The notes under the pieces: model-generated | Seen by the model: only the letters and a program-made list of their open reading frames with translations | Databases searched by the model: none | Told to the model about the DNA's origin: nothing | Assembly (NCBI GenBank): GCA_945288535.1 | Contig: CALYQQ010000011.1 | Coordinates: forward strand, 45,255 to 109,254 | Origin: an uncultured Enterobacterales bacterium | GTDB taxonomy: Bacteria > Pseudomonadota > Gammaproteobacteria > Enterobacterales > CALYQQ01 | Direction of reading: 5' to 3' | Length of the DNA stretch: 64,000 nucleotides | Made by a program: the position numbers and the translations under genes | In this document: piece after piece, positions 39,117-49,052 of the stretch | Layout of the letters: every line of letters starts with the position of its first letter | Numbering within the stretch: position 1 is the stretch's first letter

Positions 39117-39518
39117 ATGTTAGAAAAATTTTTTATTCCCGAAATATTTTATATACAAATAGCAGTAGACAAATTTATTGTAAAAAATATCAATTATAAT
39201 AAAATTATTGAATTAAATAGGGATCAACAGTACTACTCACCACGACTTCTTATTGCAAATTTTTACGAAGCCCATAACACACTAAAACCCGCAGTATCCT
39301 CACTTAAAAAGCATTATCGAAAACCTTATATATTAATCCAACCGATTGTTGATCTTTCTGGTGGTATAACGTCTGTTGAATATCGTATATTTGGTGAATT
39401 AGCGACAAGTATTGGTGCAAATAAAGTTGCCGTATATTATGGAAAAATCCCAGAAGAAAAACAGATGCCACAACTGATAAATAAGTTGAATGGTAAATGC
39501 TTTGGCACATTATGGTAG
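39117..39518 (+). CDS. Small protein of unknown function, weakly MreB-like
   Basis: A 133-residue soluble protein. The start is the ATG at 39117 with GAGGA upstream. I do not recognise a family with certainty. Two stretches recall the N-terminal actin-like half of MreB. The start LEKFFIPEIFYIQIAVDKF would correspond to the first strands. KPYILIQPIVDLSGGITSVE followed by GELATSIGANKVAVYYG resembles the MreB stretch of RVLVCVP...VERRAI...GAREVFLIEEP type. The nucleotide-binding glycines are not preserved, so it would not be a working actin. It stands alone between two spacers. Confidence 0.6.
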   Translation: MLEKFFIPEIFYIQIAVDKFIVKNINYNKIIELNRDQQYYSPRLLIANFYEAHNTLKPAVSSLKKHYRKPYILIQPIVDLSGGITSVEYRIFGELATSIGANKVAVYYGKIPEEKQMPQLINKLNGKCFGTLW

Positions 39519-39672
39519 GAATTTATATAAAATATACTAATTTTAGTAATATTCTAATAAGGAAATTAATTTACGAATGAGCGTAATAATCAATCGATAC
39601 ACTTTGCTTGACTAAAAACCCAGAATATACCTAATGGCAACCTTTTTGAATAAAAATTATCATTATTGATTA

Positions 39673-40983
39673 TTAAACTTTTTCTTTATTATCGGGATTA
39701 TCTGCGAGTTCAACATAAAAAATTTGTCTATATCCATCAATATCTCGCATAAATGCGATCTTTTTATCATCAGGCGAAAACACAACAGCTTCTGGACAAG
39801 GTGGTATTACAGTCCGTTCTGTTAGTCTTTCAACAATACCTTCATTAACATGACAAAGAACAATACTATTATCCATAACAAATGTTAAAAAACGACCATT
39901 ATTGCTCCAACTGAACGCGGATTGAACCGAATAGCTACTAAACGTTAATTGCCTATAATCGCCCCCAGCACTAGGCACCAACCATACTTGTACAATGCCT
40001 TGATCATCACGCATAAGAAATGCAATAAATTGACCATCAGGAGAACTACGTACCCAATGACGAGGAATATTTACTACACCAGGATAACGTCGGTGTGAAG
40101 TATAAGTTAATCGCCGTTGTTGGACCCCTGCTGGTGGTGCAGGTAGTGATATCTCAGTCCCGGTAAGGGGTTCTGGTCCTTCACATTGAAAATCTGTCAA
40201 TTCTTCAGGTAAGTCAACGATAAAAATTTCAGGTACTTTATCACCATTACTTGACCATGTATCACCAATAAAAGCTATTGCCCAACGTTGATGATGTTGA
40301 TCTTGTGTCCAGTAGCCTCTAGTACCAATCCATGTTTCTTCGTAAGCTCTGCTGATCTGATTTGAGCCTCGTTCCGGATTAGCAACAGTCTTACTAACTA
40401 ATACACAAAAATGACTACCACTATATTCCCTGGGATGCTGTTTTATTATATTTACCGGAGACAATGGAACGGCAACACCAATATTACGAAGGTTCAAACG
40501 AGCATCATATTCATGTAATACATGATCATTATAGGTAAAACTAATTCTACTGCCATCTGGACTAAATACGTGGACATGACTACCACCACGCAAAGCCCCG
40601 ATGGTATAGGGTGGCGTTATATCAAATGCATCTAATGTTACAGCTTGCGATCGTTGAGGTTCTGTTATAATTACGCCCCGTCTATGATGAAAATCATAAT
40701 GCCAATTCTGATCTGGATTTTCAGGACCATGAATAAAGACATAACGTAAAGGGTATTCTGGGCTTACTGTAACAACACCTACATGTGCATTTTCACTCGC
40801 TTGGTAAATTAACTCTGTATGACCCGTTACTATATTGACTCTCTCGATTGTCTTACCTAAAAACTGGGCTTGATCAGGGCGAGTATCAAATAAGATCCAT
40901 TGGGAATCAGGTGTCCACACATTGATATTAGTTAATTGATGACTTCTTTTAGCAAATGTTAGCTGTTTCTGACGTACTATCAT
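39673..40983 (-). CDS. yidR: DUF3748 beta-propeller protein YidR
   Basis: A 436-residue protein of family DUF3748, matching E. coli YidR almost throughout. Shared blocks are LTNINVWTPDSQWILFDTRP, HVGVVTVSPEYP, FIHGPENPDQNWHYDFHHRR, GGSHVHVFSPDGSRISFTYN, NIPRHWVRSSPDGQFIAFLM and AVVFSPDDKKIAFM. The TolB-like/WD-like repeats indicate a propeller similar to oligogalacturonate lyase; no signal peptide is seen. Function is unknown. A role on an acidic sugar is suggested only by fold. Confidence 0.9.
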   Translation of the reverse strand: MIVRQKQLTFAKRSHQLTNINVWTPDSQWILFDTRPDQAQFLGKTIERVNIVTGHTELIYQASENAHVGVVTVSPEYPLRYVFIHGPENPDQNWHYDFHHRRGVIITEPQRSQAVTLDAFDITPPYTIGALRGGSHVHVFSPDGSRISFTYNDHVLHEYDARLNLRNIGVAVPLSPVNIIKQHPREYSGSHFCVLVSKTVANPERGSNQISRAYEETWIGTRGYWTQDQHHQRWAIAFIGDTWSSNGDKVPEIFIVDLPEELTDFQCEGPEPLTGTEISLPAPPAGVQQRRLTYTSHRRYPGVVNIPRHWVRSSPDGQFIAFLMRDDQGIVQVWLVPSAGGDYRQLTFSSYSVQSAFSWSNNGRFLTFVMDNSIVLCHVNEGIVERLTERTVIPPCPEAVVFSPDDKKIAFMRDIDGYRQIFYVELADNPDNKEKV

Positions 40984-41133
40984 AATAAATATCCAGTTAA
41001 ACGCCTCGTTAATTCCTTACTATCACATAAAACACGTGTTAGACTTAGCAATAATAAAAATGCCGTATTTGCTTAAACAATACGGCATTGGATCTAAGTT
41101 TGATAAGTGCTTTTTGGTTATCTCTTGCTACGA

Positions 41134-43209
41134 TTATTTATCGTCAGAAATAAACGATGCCATTTCATATCGCTTACTGATATGTGTTTTATTCAAAATA
41201 TCTTTTATAGCTGATTCAAGCGCATCAACTGACGTTGCTAAATAAAAATTATTTTCACCTACGCAGTCTTTCCAAAGTTGAACATGTTCAATAATCTCTG
41301 GATCAGTTAATGAATCAGAAGAAGTGAACACCATGTATAATCCAACTTCATTTTTCTCATTTAACAGTTTGAAACCACTACGGATCCTATCGCATATTTG
41401 ATATGTCGTCAGCATTTTCTTTGATAGTGCAAGATTGACATTGTCGGCACCATCAGAAACGATAATGATAGATTTAAAGTTATTTTTACTATGTGCAATA
41501 ACTGGAATAGCACGTAATAAACCCGTCATTGTGTCAGTACGTACATTTCGAGGTACATCAATAGTTTCAATAACTTCTAAACTTGTTTTACTATTATCAC
41601 ATTGATCTAATGCATCACCATTTAAGAATGCATTACTGCCACAGAAGCGCGTTAAACCGACCAGGTAGTGATTCATACGAGCACCTCGGATAATTTTCCG
41701 CATTTCTTTTTTACCGGCATATTCAGCCTCTTCCTCTGACCCATAAGCAGCTCTATAGCCACCTGGAATTGATGGACACATCCAATGATAGGGTCTTAAG
41801 TTCTTTGTCACTTCATTATCATCAGTATGATCACGACGATACACTAAAGGCATGGCAAATGTTTTAATTGAAGACTCATTAAACATATTCTCTAGTGTTT
41901 TTTCATAATCAATCGATTCATCATTAACAATATTTCGATATAATAATGCTTGCTTTTTAAATTCTGTAAGTGAATTAGACGTCAATCCAGGTATAAATTT
42001 TGGATTAGGATCTTGCTGTGAGGCAACAATCCTTGCTTTCATCGCTTTTTGCCATTCATTAACAAAGGTTGGATGGATCTTACGAGAAACATCAGGCGAT
42101 ATCATAGATTCAACACATGATGCCCACTCGAATGATGTATCAACACACTGATAAATATTAATAAACCCAGTCAGATTAGGATCATAATAAAGCATTGAAT
42201 TATTATTATACCAACCTTGAGAACCTACTCTAGCATTCTTTTCGTATGGTCGATTCATATTAGCAACACAACTATAAGGTGCCTGACCAAATCCTGATGC
42301 ACCACCTGACTGCTTGTTTTCTGAGCAATAATCATTTAAGGTTGTATCATCATCACCATTACCTACAATATACTCTGAATAATACTCGAAACGAGCATTA
42401 TCAACCAAATTAACGGCTTTTGATAAGGACTCAGTCTCGGGAGGAATATATTTATTAGCCCAATAAGCATAATCAATATCAAAGTCAGCTTTGGGCGTAA
42501 ATGCTACAGAACAACCAAATAGATCACTACCAGCTTCAGTTGTACCTTCTAATTTAACCGGTACGCCTAAATTAAAAGGAACTAAAGCAAATTTAGAGTC
42601 ATCGGAGCTTCTCATAATTGTTGCTATCATATTAGTAACAACATTTTTTAATACATCGAGTTTCTTTTGTTTTTTACCTTCTTTATCAGGCATATCTTCG
42701 GTCATAGAAGAGGATAAATCAATTAAGAAAGCAAAATCACCAACGTATCTCACTGTCTCGGCACGAATACACGCTTTACTATTTGCTGCAACTAACTCTG
42801 TAGGATTGAAACTTGCCCAGTTTTCAAAATGAAAACTCATATTAATTTCGGCTTTAGCTTTAGTATAATACCGAGTTAAACAGCCATTCATTGGGTCATT
42901 TAATTTTACATCAACATCAGAAAAGGCTTTCGCTTCTGGTAAATAATCATTTAAATAAAGGTGCAGTATATCAATATTTTCTTGATTTCTTTCCTCGCCC
43001 CAACCACGAGACGATATTGCTAATGTACCCTCATCGACAGCATCGGATAATCTGGCTTGCTTGGCAACGAGCTGAACGCTGTCAAAATAATATGCCATGA
43101 AGATAAAAAATACCGGGATCATCATAGCAAAGATAACAGCAATACTTCCTTTTGTTGCATACATAAACGTATGCAAATATTGCCTTAAATTATTAATCGC
43201 TTTTATCAT
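41134..43209 (-). CDS. tadG: TadG-like protein with von Willebrand A domain
   Basis: A 691-residue protein of the TadE/G family. It has an N-terminal membrane segment typical of pseudopilins (GSIAVIFAMMIPVFFIFMAY) and a large extracytoplasmic VWA domain. The MIDAS motif DLSSS lies in GDFAFLIDLSSSMTED and SIIIVSDGADNV comes near the end. In Tad pilus systems TadG is needed for adhesion and fibril anchoring. The ATG at 43209 (GGGAA upstream) is chosen over a TTG 33 bases earlier. It is the last gene of a tadE-tadF-tadG run. Several cysteines suggest disulfides in the periplasm. Confidence 0.85.
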   Translation of the reverse strand: MIKAINNLRQYLHTFMYATKGSIAVIFAMMIPVFFIFMAYYFDSVQLVAKQARLSDAVDEGTLAISSRGWGEERNQENIDILHLYLNDYLPEAKAFSDVDVKLNDPMNGCLTRYYTKAKAEINMSFHFENWASFNPTELVAANSKACIRAETVRYVGDFAFLIDLSSSMTEDMPDKEGKKQKKLDVLKNVVTNMIATIMRSSDDSKFALVPFNLGVPVKLEGTTEAGSDLFGCSVAFTPKADFDIDYAYWANKYIPPETESLSKAVNLVDNARFEYYSEYIVGNGDDDTTLNDYCSENKQSGGASGFGQAPYSCVANMNRPYEKNARVGSQGWYNNNSMLYYDPNLTGFINIYQCVDTSFEWASCVESMISPDVSRKIHPTFVNEWQKAMKARIVASQQDPNPKFIPGLTSNSLTEFKKQALLYRNIVNDESIDYEKTLENMFNESSIKTFAMPLVYRRDHTDDNEVTKNLRPYHWMCPSIPGGYRAAYGSEEEAEYAGKKEMRKIIRGARMNHYLVGLTRFCGSNAFLNGDALDQCDNSKTSLEVIETIDVPRNVRTDTMTGLLRAIPVIAHSKNNFKSIIIVSDGADNVNLALSKKMLTTYQICDRIRSGFKLLNEKNEVGLYMVFTSSDSLTDPEIIEHVQLWKDCVGENNFYLATSVDALESAIKDILNKTHISKRYEMASFISDDK

Positions 43210-43284
43210 AATAGTTTCCCATTTCATAACGCTACGTAGCAATCCTTTAGTAGCCTAGTTATAAATTATGCATCAAACGTCATA

Positions 43285-43914
43285 TTAACGAGCCAGCACA
43301 GTGTCTGATACAATATAATATTTGGGACGTGTATTAACATAATCTGAAAAGTGTAATGACAGTTTTGAATTATTCGGTATACACAATGAAATCCGATAAA
43401 TCGTTGTCCAACGATTATCTTGTGACCAAATACTCATATCTTTTAAATTAATTAAAGGAATCGATGGTTGTTGATTAGAACAAGAAGAACCACCCATTCC
43501 ACTGAGGGGTACTAACTTTGATTGAATAGCAGGTTCTTTTAATATAGGGTTATCCATTGATATGGCTGGATTTATATTATCAAAATATAAACCTTCAACT
43601 AATAAACTCGCTCCTTTAGACAGATCTTCACCAAGAAGAACGTTTGCTACTTTTGCAAGTGTATTTACATCTTCTTCATTGATATTATCATTGCCATTAT
43701 AGAGAGATGCACGCTCTCTAAAAAGTGACGCCAGAGAATAAGCTACACGTTCAACTTTACTCTTATTGGTAATATGAACACCGATATCAACAGCAAAAAA
43801 TATCACAATAAAGAAAGACAGTGTGACAATGGCTATTTCAATACTCATAACACCTTTATTATTCGGTTTAACTATTGAAATTATCTTACTGTATAATTTT
43901 GCATTCCATCGCAT
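43285..43914 (-). CDS. tadF: TadF-like pseudopilin
   Basis: A 209-residue protein with an N-terminal hydrophobic segment after a short basic region: NNKGVMSIEIAIVTLSFFIVI, the prepilin-like pattern with a glutamate five residues into the mature form (G-VMSIE). The rest is extracytoplasmic, with a cysteine pair in SSCSNQQ and SLCIPNN. Size and position between tadE-like and tadG-like genes support TadF, a minor pseudopilin of the Flp/Tad system processed by TadV. Sequence conservation in this family is low. Confidence 0.7.
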   Translation of the reverse strand: MRWNAKLYSKIISIVKPNNKGVMSIEIAIVTLSFFIVIFFAVDIGVHITNKSKVERVAYSLASLFRERASLYNGNDNINEEDVNTLAKVANVLLGEDLSKGASLLVEGLYFDNINPAISMDNPILKEPAIQSKLVPLSGMGGSSCSNQQPSIPLINLKDMSIWSQDNRWTTIYRISLCIPNNSKLSLHFSDYVNTRPKYYIVSDTVLAR

Positions 43915-44014
43915 AAATAGACCTCTATAAAATAATTGTCTTTTTATATAATAAATTGAACAATTTTCATAATATTATTAACTTGTTAACATTATTAAAT
44001 AAAAATATATTTTA

Positions 44015-44512
44015 TTAACGAGCCAATTCTTGTAGGTAAACAATTTTTCTATCAAATCCAATTTTAGATTTTATTATATTAGGTAAACCTAAAAATAATG
44101 GCTTATATCTATAATTAATATTATAAATAGCAAATTTATTTGATGGATCATCATTACACGTGTTTTTAATGATATCGTTTACTGATTCACAATAAGTAAC
44201 AAAAACATTAATACCTATATCTTTATCATGAGCATCTGGTAGAAAATAATTAAGTAAAGAACTTCTATTTTCCCTCAAATGCTTTTCAAAAATTGATTTA
44301 TATTGTTGGGTATTAACTGTGGTTCTTGCTGTATAGCGTCCTGACTCTGCGAGAGCTAAATCAATGACTGCACATAAAGAAATTATTCTACATATTTCTA
44401 AAAAGAATAATAACAAAAGGAACAGCACAGGAATAGTCATTGCAAACTCAACAGCAATAACACCAGATTGTTTGTTTTTTTGATGAATGAATTTTAATTC
44501 CCTGAAATTCAT
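44015..44512 (-). CDS. tadE: TadE-like pseudopilin
   Basis: A 165-residue protein whose N-terminus KNKQSGVIAVEFAMTIPVLF fits the TadE signature (G-V-x-A-V-E-F-A-x-x-x-P), with the conserved glutamate and prepilin-peptidase cleavage after the glycine. One membrane helix is followed by an extracytoplasmic domain with two cysteines (TYCESVND, NTCNDD). It is the first gene of the three-gene unit and diverges from the threonine dehydratase-like gene. No flp, rcp, tadV, tadZ or tadABCD genes are nearby. Confidence 0.85.
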   Translation of the reverse strand: MNFRELKFIHQKNKQSGVIAVEFAMTIPVLFLLLLFFLEICRIISLCAVIDLALAESGRYTARTTVNTQQYKSIFEKHLRENRSSLLNYFLPDAHDKDIGINVFVTYCESVNDIIKNTCNDDPSNKFAIYNINYRYKPLFLGLPNIIKSKIGFDRKIVYLQELAR

Positions 44513-44872
44513 AATAAACTCCCTACCACTTAGGATAAAGAAACTGTAAAATAACTTGCATAAAATAAAATTAATATATTTATTATATTTAATTAAAATA
44601 AGATTTAATTCAATGCACTGCGATAAACACTATTTTTAATTTATATTAAACCTTCTAATGGTAGTATTATTAGATAAAAAGTCAATATTTAAAGTACTAA
44701 ACTACTTACTTCTATTTTAGTAGTGGAAGTTGCTTAAAATAGTAACTTGATTTTTATAACAAAAATACTCAATTATTAAGAATGCAATGCTAAAAAAGAA
44801 AATTAATCAGCATTAAAATTTAATAATAATATTTATTATGGATTTTAATTTATTTATAGAAGGGGGCATATA
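44513..44872. other. AT-rich divergent spacer between tadE and the dehydratase gene
   Basis: A 360-bp spacer made almost only of A and T. It must hold the promoters of both flanking genes. I find no clear operator, RNA or coding remnant. Confidence 0.4.
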
Positions 44873-45856
44873 ATGTCATTATTCTTAAAAAAAATTAATA
44901 ATGATTATAAAAAAATTTATAGTTATATCACATTGACCCCGACTGAATATAGTCCACTTCTTTCAACATTAACAGGTTGCCATCTTTATTTTAAGTGTGA
45001 ACATCAACAACGTACTGGCTCATTTAAATTTCGTGGTGCAATAAATAAACTTCTTACATTAAATGAAAAAAAACGTCAGCAAGGTATCATTACAGCATCA
45101 ACAGGAAATCATGGGCACGCTATGGCGCTTGCCGGAAAATTAACTTCAACGAATGTTATAGTTTATGTTCCTATTAATGCCTCAGCCATTAAGCTCGATG
45201 CAATTCGCAGCTATGCATGCCAGATTGTCACCGTAAAAGGCAATGCCCTACAAGCTAAAACAATAGCTCGTCGTCAGGCAAATCAAGACGATAAATATTT
45301 TGTATCTCCTTATAATGATTACGATATTATTGCTGGTCAAGGATCGATTGGTATAGAGATTATTCAACAATGCCCCAAATTGGATGCCATTTTTGTAGCT
45401 GTAGGCGGCGGCGGTATGATATCTGGTATTGGCACAGTAATTAAAACTTTTTCACCCAAAACACAACTGATTGGATGTTGGCCTAAAAATGCGGCCAGCA
45501 TGTATCATTGTATACAAAACCAACGCATTATTGCTATAGATGAAGATAAAACCATTTCTGACGGTACAGCGGGAAATATTGAACCCGATACTATCACCTT
45601 TCCTTTATGTCAAACATTAATTGATCGTTATTTATTGGTAAGTGAATATGAAATTAAAGAAGCTATGCGCATACTCGCGGAAACAGAACATTGGATGATA
45701 GAAGGCGCAGCAGGTGTAGCTTTCGCTGCTTTTTTGCGTGTAGCAAATGAATACCAAAATAAAAGAGTAGCCATTGTACTTTGTGGTAGGAATATTACAT
45801 TAGATAGCTACATACAGGCAATAAATAGGCCTAATATAAATAACACATATGAATAA
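44873..45856 (+). CDS. Threonine/serine dehydratase-like PLP enzyme
   Basis: A 327-residue fold-type II PLP enzyme. The PLP lysine is in RTGSFKFRGAINKL (Lys52), the asparagine loop is STGNHGHAMALA, and the phosphate-binding glycine loop is VAVGGGGMISGI. C-terminal SDGTAGNIEPDT and EGAAGVAFAA are also as in catabolic threonine dehydratase TdcB (329 aa), and there is no ACT regulatory domain. It probably deaminates threonine or serine to the keto acid. Close relatives include serine racemase and hydroxyectoine-pathway dehydratases, so the substrate is open. AAGGGGG precedes the ATG. Confidence 0.85.
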   Translation: MSLFLKKINNDYKKIYSYITLTPTEYSPLLSTLTGCHLYFKCEHQQRTGSFKFRGAINKLLTLNEKKRQQGIITASTGNHGHAMALAGKLTSTNVIVYVPINASAIKLDAIRSYACQIVTVKGNALQAKTIARRQANQDDKYFVSPYNDYDIIAGQGSIGIEIIQQCPKLDAIFVAVGGGGMISGIGTVIKTFSPKTQLIGCWPKNAASMYHCIQNQRIIAIDEDKTISDGTAGNIEPDTITFPLCQTLIDRYLLVSEYEIKEAMRILAETEHWMIEGAAGVAFAAFLRVANEYQNKRVAIVLCGRNITLDSYIQAINRPNINNTYE

Positions 45857-46536
45857 TTAAGTTTTTTTAAACACCGTGAAAGATTTAATGGACTAATTAA
45901 CATGTGAATAGTGTTTGTATAGGTCTTCATAAAATAGATAGTTCACTATAACCCCTTTAGGCAGTTATACTTTATTAAATGAGATTTTTACATAATTTTC
46001 TTTAGTTATTTGCAAAAGATAATTAATTAACATTATATAAATAATTTTTATCTTAATTGTTCCAATTTAATTATATCAATTAATAGATATTGCGAAATTA
46101 TTTTATAGCTACTTTGTCAATATTATTATCTTCCTAATGATTATAATTTAATAAATTTATTTATTATGATGTAATAGTTAAATTTATATTACGGTAATAA
46201 AAATTGATTAATTCAAGTTAATAAGAGTGTATTATTTTTAATAATTACAATTATAAATTGAAAATTTATCTATTGTATTTTTATTATTAATTTAAATTAT
46301 TTTTAATAAAAAATTATTTATTATTACATTGACACAAAACTAAATAATTAAATTTATTTTTATAAATAACTTACTAAACCTACTATTTTTATCCTATCAA
46401 AAGTAGTAACAAATAATACTTGTTTACTGTTACATTTTTTTGTGATTCTTAATTTATATTTTTATTATTTATTTTGTTTTTTAATAAAATATTTTTAAGA
46501 TTAAAGACATTATATTTTATTTATGACAAAAATATC
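45857..46536. other. Extremely AT-rich spacer upstream of gntX
   Basis: About 680 bp composed almost entirely of A and T from 46000 to 46536, with many short homopolymer runs. No open frame of note, no tRNA and no inverted repeat with GC pairs is visible. The gntX promoter must lie here. Confidence 0.5.
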
Positions 46537-47220
46537 ATGTTAAAGATAAATAGTTTATGTTGGATTTGCTATGAACCCCTTTATATATCTTCTCATCATA
46601 TTTGTTCTCTATGCAGTAATAAACTGCTCAGTCACCCAATAATGTGCTTTAAATGTGGCCTTCCTCATACAAGTGAAACTTCTATTTGTTCTACTTGTGT
46701 TCATACCCCCCCTCTGTGGCAATCATTAACTGCAGTAACGCCTTATCAACCTCCACTAAATCAATTAATTTATCGCTTTAAATATCGTAAACAATCACAA
46801 ATCAGTCAGTTATTAGCCAGATTAATATTACTTTCTTGGCTCAAGCAACGCCATCTGCTCGGAAGAGTACGTCCCAATCAAGTAATAAGTGTTCCATTAC
46901 ATCATAACAGAAAATGGCGACGTGGTTTTAATCAAGCGGATTTACTTGCATTATGGCTATCTCAAGTATTAGGCTGCCAATGGCAAGCGGATACACTTAT
47001 TCGAAACAAAGCAACACCTTTTCAGGCTCGTTTATCGATAGATAAACGACAAGAAAATGTAAAAGACGCTTTCTATTGTCAATACAATGTCGCCGGCCAA
47101 CATATTGCTATTATTGACGATGTTGTTACAACTGGAAATACAGTAAAGGAAATTTGTCAATTACTTATTAATGAAGGTGTTGCATCAATACAAATATGGT
47201 GTATTTGCCGAACACAATAA
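46537..47220 (+). CDS. gntX: ComF-family protein GntX
   Basis: A phosphoribosyltransferase-like protein of the ComF/GntX family. In other bacteria the family is linked to DNA uptake and use; E. coli GntX is needed for growth on DNA. It opens with a zinc-ribbon: CWICYEPL, CSLCSNKL, CFKCGLP and CSTCVH. The C-terminal PRPP loop is IAIIDDVVTTGNTVKEI. The ATG at 46537 gives 227 residues, exactly E. coli GntX. A TTG 63 bases upstream extends the frame, but neither start has a convincing ribosome site. It precedes nfuA, as in E. coli. Confidence 0.9.
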   Translation: MLKINSLCWICYEPLYISSHHICSLCSNKLLSHPIMCFKCGLPHTSETSICSTCVHTPPLWQSLTAVTPYQPPLNQLIYRFKYRKQSQISQLLARLILLSWLKQRHLLGRVRPNQVISVPLHHNRKWRRGFNQADLLALWLSQVLGCQWQADTLIRNKATPFQARLSIDKRQENVKDAFYCQYNVAGQHIAIIDDVVTTGNTVKEICQLLINEGVASIQIWCICRTQ

Positions 47221-47335
47221 TGAAAAAATAGAGCATTTTAGGCAATTGTTACATTCTTTTAACTTGTCGAAACTATATTAACAGGCGTATTATAACTGAC
47301 TATTACAGTCAACTATTTTATTATGAGTGAGCGTT

Positions 47336-47911
47336 ATGATTAAAATTACTGATACGGCTCAGGCGCATTTTGTAAAGTTACTGGCAAATCAGGAACCAGG
47401 CACTCAAATTCGAGTTTTTGTGATTAATCCCGGCACACCCAATGCTGAATGTGGTGTATCTTATTGTCCGCCTGATGCAATAGAACCTAATGATATTGAA
47501 TTAAAATTTAAAGAATTTTCATCATATGTTGACGAAATTAGCGCACCTTTCTTAGAAGAAGCCGAAATTGACTTTGTTACTGATCAATTAGGCTCGCAAT
47601 TAACATTAAAAGCACCTAATGCTAAAATGCGTAAAGTTTCTGACGATGCACCACTTATTGAGCGTGTCGAGTACACTATTCAATCTCAAATAAATCCTCA
47701 GTTAGCTGGTCATGGTGGGCATGTCGTCTTAATTGAAATAACAGATGATAATTACGCGATTCTACAATTTGGTGGTGGATGTAACGGCTGTTCAATGGTA
47801 GATTATACCTTGAAGGAAGGCATTGAAAAACAGCTAATGCAGCAATTTCCAGAGCTTGCTGGTGTTAAAGATATCACTGAGCATCAACGTGGACAGCACT
47901 CTTTCTATTAA
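47336..47911 (+). CDS. nfuA: Fe-S biogenesis protein NfuA
   Basis: A carrier that delivers 4Fe-4S clusters to apoproteins, especially under oxidative stress. The 191 residues equal E. coli NfuA. The N-terminal degenerate A-type domain has [19 protein letters not shown] and [18 protein letters not shown]. The C-terminal Nfu domain carries the cluster-binding C-x-x-C in [12 protein letters not shown] (Cys149 and Cys152). The start at 47336 is chosen by homology; a GTG three codons earlier is also open. A terminator follows. Confidence 0.97.
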   Translation: MIKITDTAQAHFVKLLANQEPGTQIRVFVINPGTPNAECGVSYCPPDAIEPNDIELKFKEFSSYVDEISAPFLEEAEIDFVTDQLGSQLTLKAPNAKMRKVSDDAPLIERVEYTIQSQINPQLAGHGGHVVLIEITDDNYAILQFGGGCNGCSMVDYTLKEGIEKQLMQQFPELAGVKDITEHQRGQHSFY

Positions 47912-47926
47912 AATAAGACGATAAAT

Positions 47927-47959
47927 AAAAAGAGTCGCTTAATTTAGAGACTCTTTTTT
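47927..47959 (+). terminator. Terminator of nfuA
   Basis: A 10-bp stem (AAAAAGAGTC at 47927-47936 with GACTCTTTTT at 47949-47958) ending in a T-run. Confidence 0.88.
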
Positions 47960-48095
47960 ATTACTATATTTTAGGTTTATGATGATCTACCTATCATTAA
48001 TATCATGATAATAACTTCTTTTTATCAATAATAATCTTTTCCAGTTTAATTTTTCTTTAGCAGCCATACGAAAAAGTTTTGTATCACTGTTTTTA

Positions 48096-49052
48096 TTACT
48101 TAGCTGAATTAATAATCTGTTTTAACCAAACAATGCCTTCCATTAAGGCTTTTTCTGCATCAGGAAACCGCTGCTCATCCTGATAAAATTGTAAAAAGCC
48201 ATGTTCATATTTTGGATAAAGTTTGAACTGCGCAGTAATGCCATGTTGTTTTAACTTCTCAACGAAATCCTTATTTTCGCTATTTAAAGGATCCAATCCA
48301 CCAACTTGTACTAATGCCTCTGGTAAGTTATCTAAATTTGCATAAAGAGGAGAAATAAGCGGATCATAGGGACTTTTATCTTTTGGTACATAAGCATTAA
48401 TAACAATTTTCATTACATCACGTGTAGGAAAATATTTATCACCTAACTCAGTCCATGATATTGTATCCATCTTATTACTCAGGGTGGGATACATTAGCCA
48501 TTGCGCTAGAATTTTTGGGCCGTGGTAGTCCCGATTTATAATAGCTAGTGCAGCCGCAAGATTCCCTCCTGCACTATCACCACCAACAACAATTTTAAAG
48601 GCATTCCCGCCATAGGTAGACGCATTATCGGAAAGCCAACGGAAAGCAGTATAACTATCCTTTAATCCTGACGGAAAAGGATATTCTGGTGCGAGACGAT
48701 AACCAACAGAAACAACAATACATCCTGCTTTATTTGTTATTGCACGAAGTAACGTATCATAAAAATCTAATTCACCAGCAACAAAACCACCTCCATGGAT
48801 AAATAAAAACATCGGTAAATTTTTTTGTTGCTTAGCTTCTAAAGGAAAATAAAAACGAAGTGGGATTTCATGAGAACGTGTTTCACTAGGGATGGTAATA
48901 TTAAGAATACTCATCACTTCTTCATGTTTTTCATACTTTTTTGAAACAAATAACATATCACGTAAAGAATTACGCATATCTTTAACGGCATTAGTAATGT
49001 ATTCAGTTTTTATTGTAGGTAGTGTATTAAGGTTAAAATTATCAACTATCAT
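48096..49052 (-). CDS. Alpha/beta hydrolase, hormone-sensitive-lipase (Aes-like) family
   Basis: A 318-residue serine hydrolase without a signal peptide. The oxyanion motif HGGGF is in MFLFIHGGGFVAGE. The nucleophile elbow is VVGGDSAGGNLA (Ser about 161), the catalytic aspartate is in VGGLDPLNS, and the histidine is in YPKYEHGFLQFY. SVGYRLAPEYPFPSGL is the family's second signature. Members cleave short-chain acyl esters; the natural substrate is unknown. It stands alone, convergent with nfuA. Confidence 0.88.
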   Translation of the reverse strand: MIVDNFNLNTLPTIKTEYITNAVKDMRNSLRDMLFVSKKYEKHEEVMSILNITIPSETRSHEIPLRFYFPLEAKQQKNLPMFLFIHGGGFVAGELDFYDTLLRAITNKAGCIVVSVGYRLAPEYPFPSGLKDSYTAFRWLSDNASTYGGNAFKIVVGGDSAGGNLAAALAIINRDYHGPKILAQWLMYPTLSNKMDTISWTELGDKYFPTRDVMKIVINAYVPKDKSPYDPLISPLYANLDNLPEALVQVGGLDPLNSENKDFVEKLKQHGITAQFKLYPKYEHGFLQFYQDEQRFPDAEKALMEGIVWLKQIINSAK

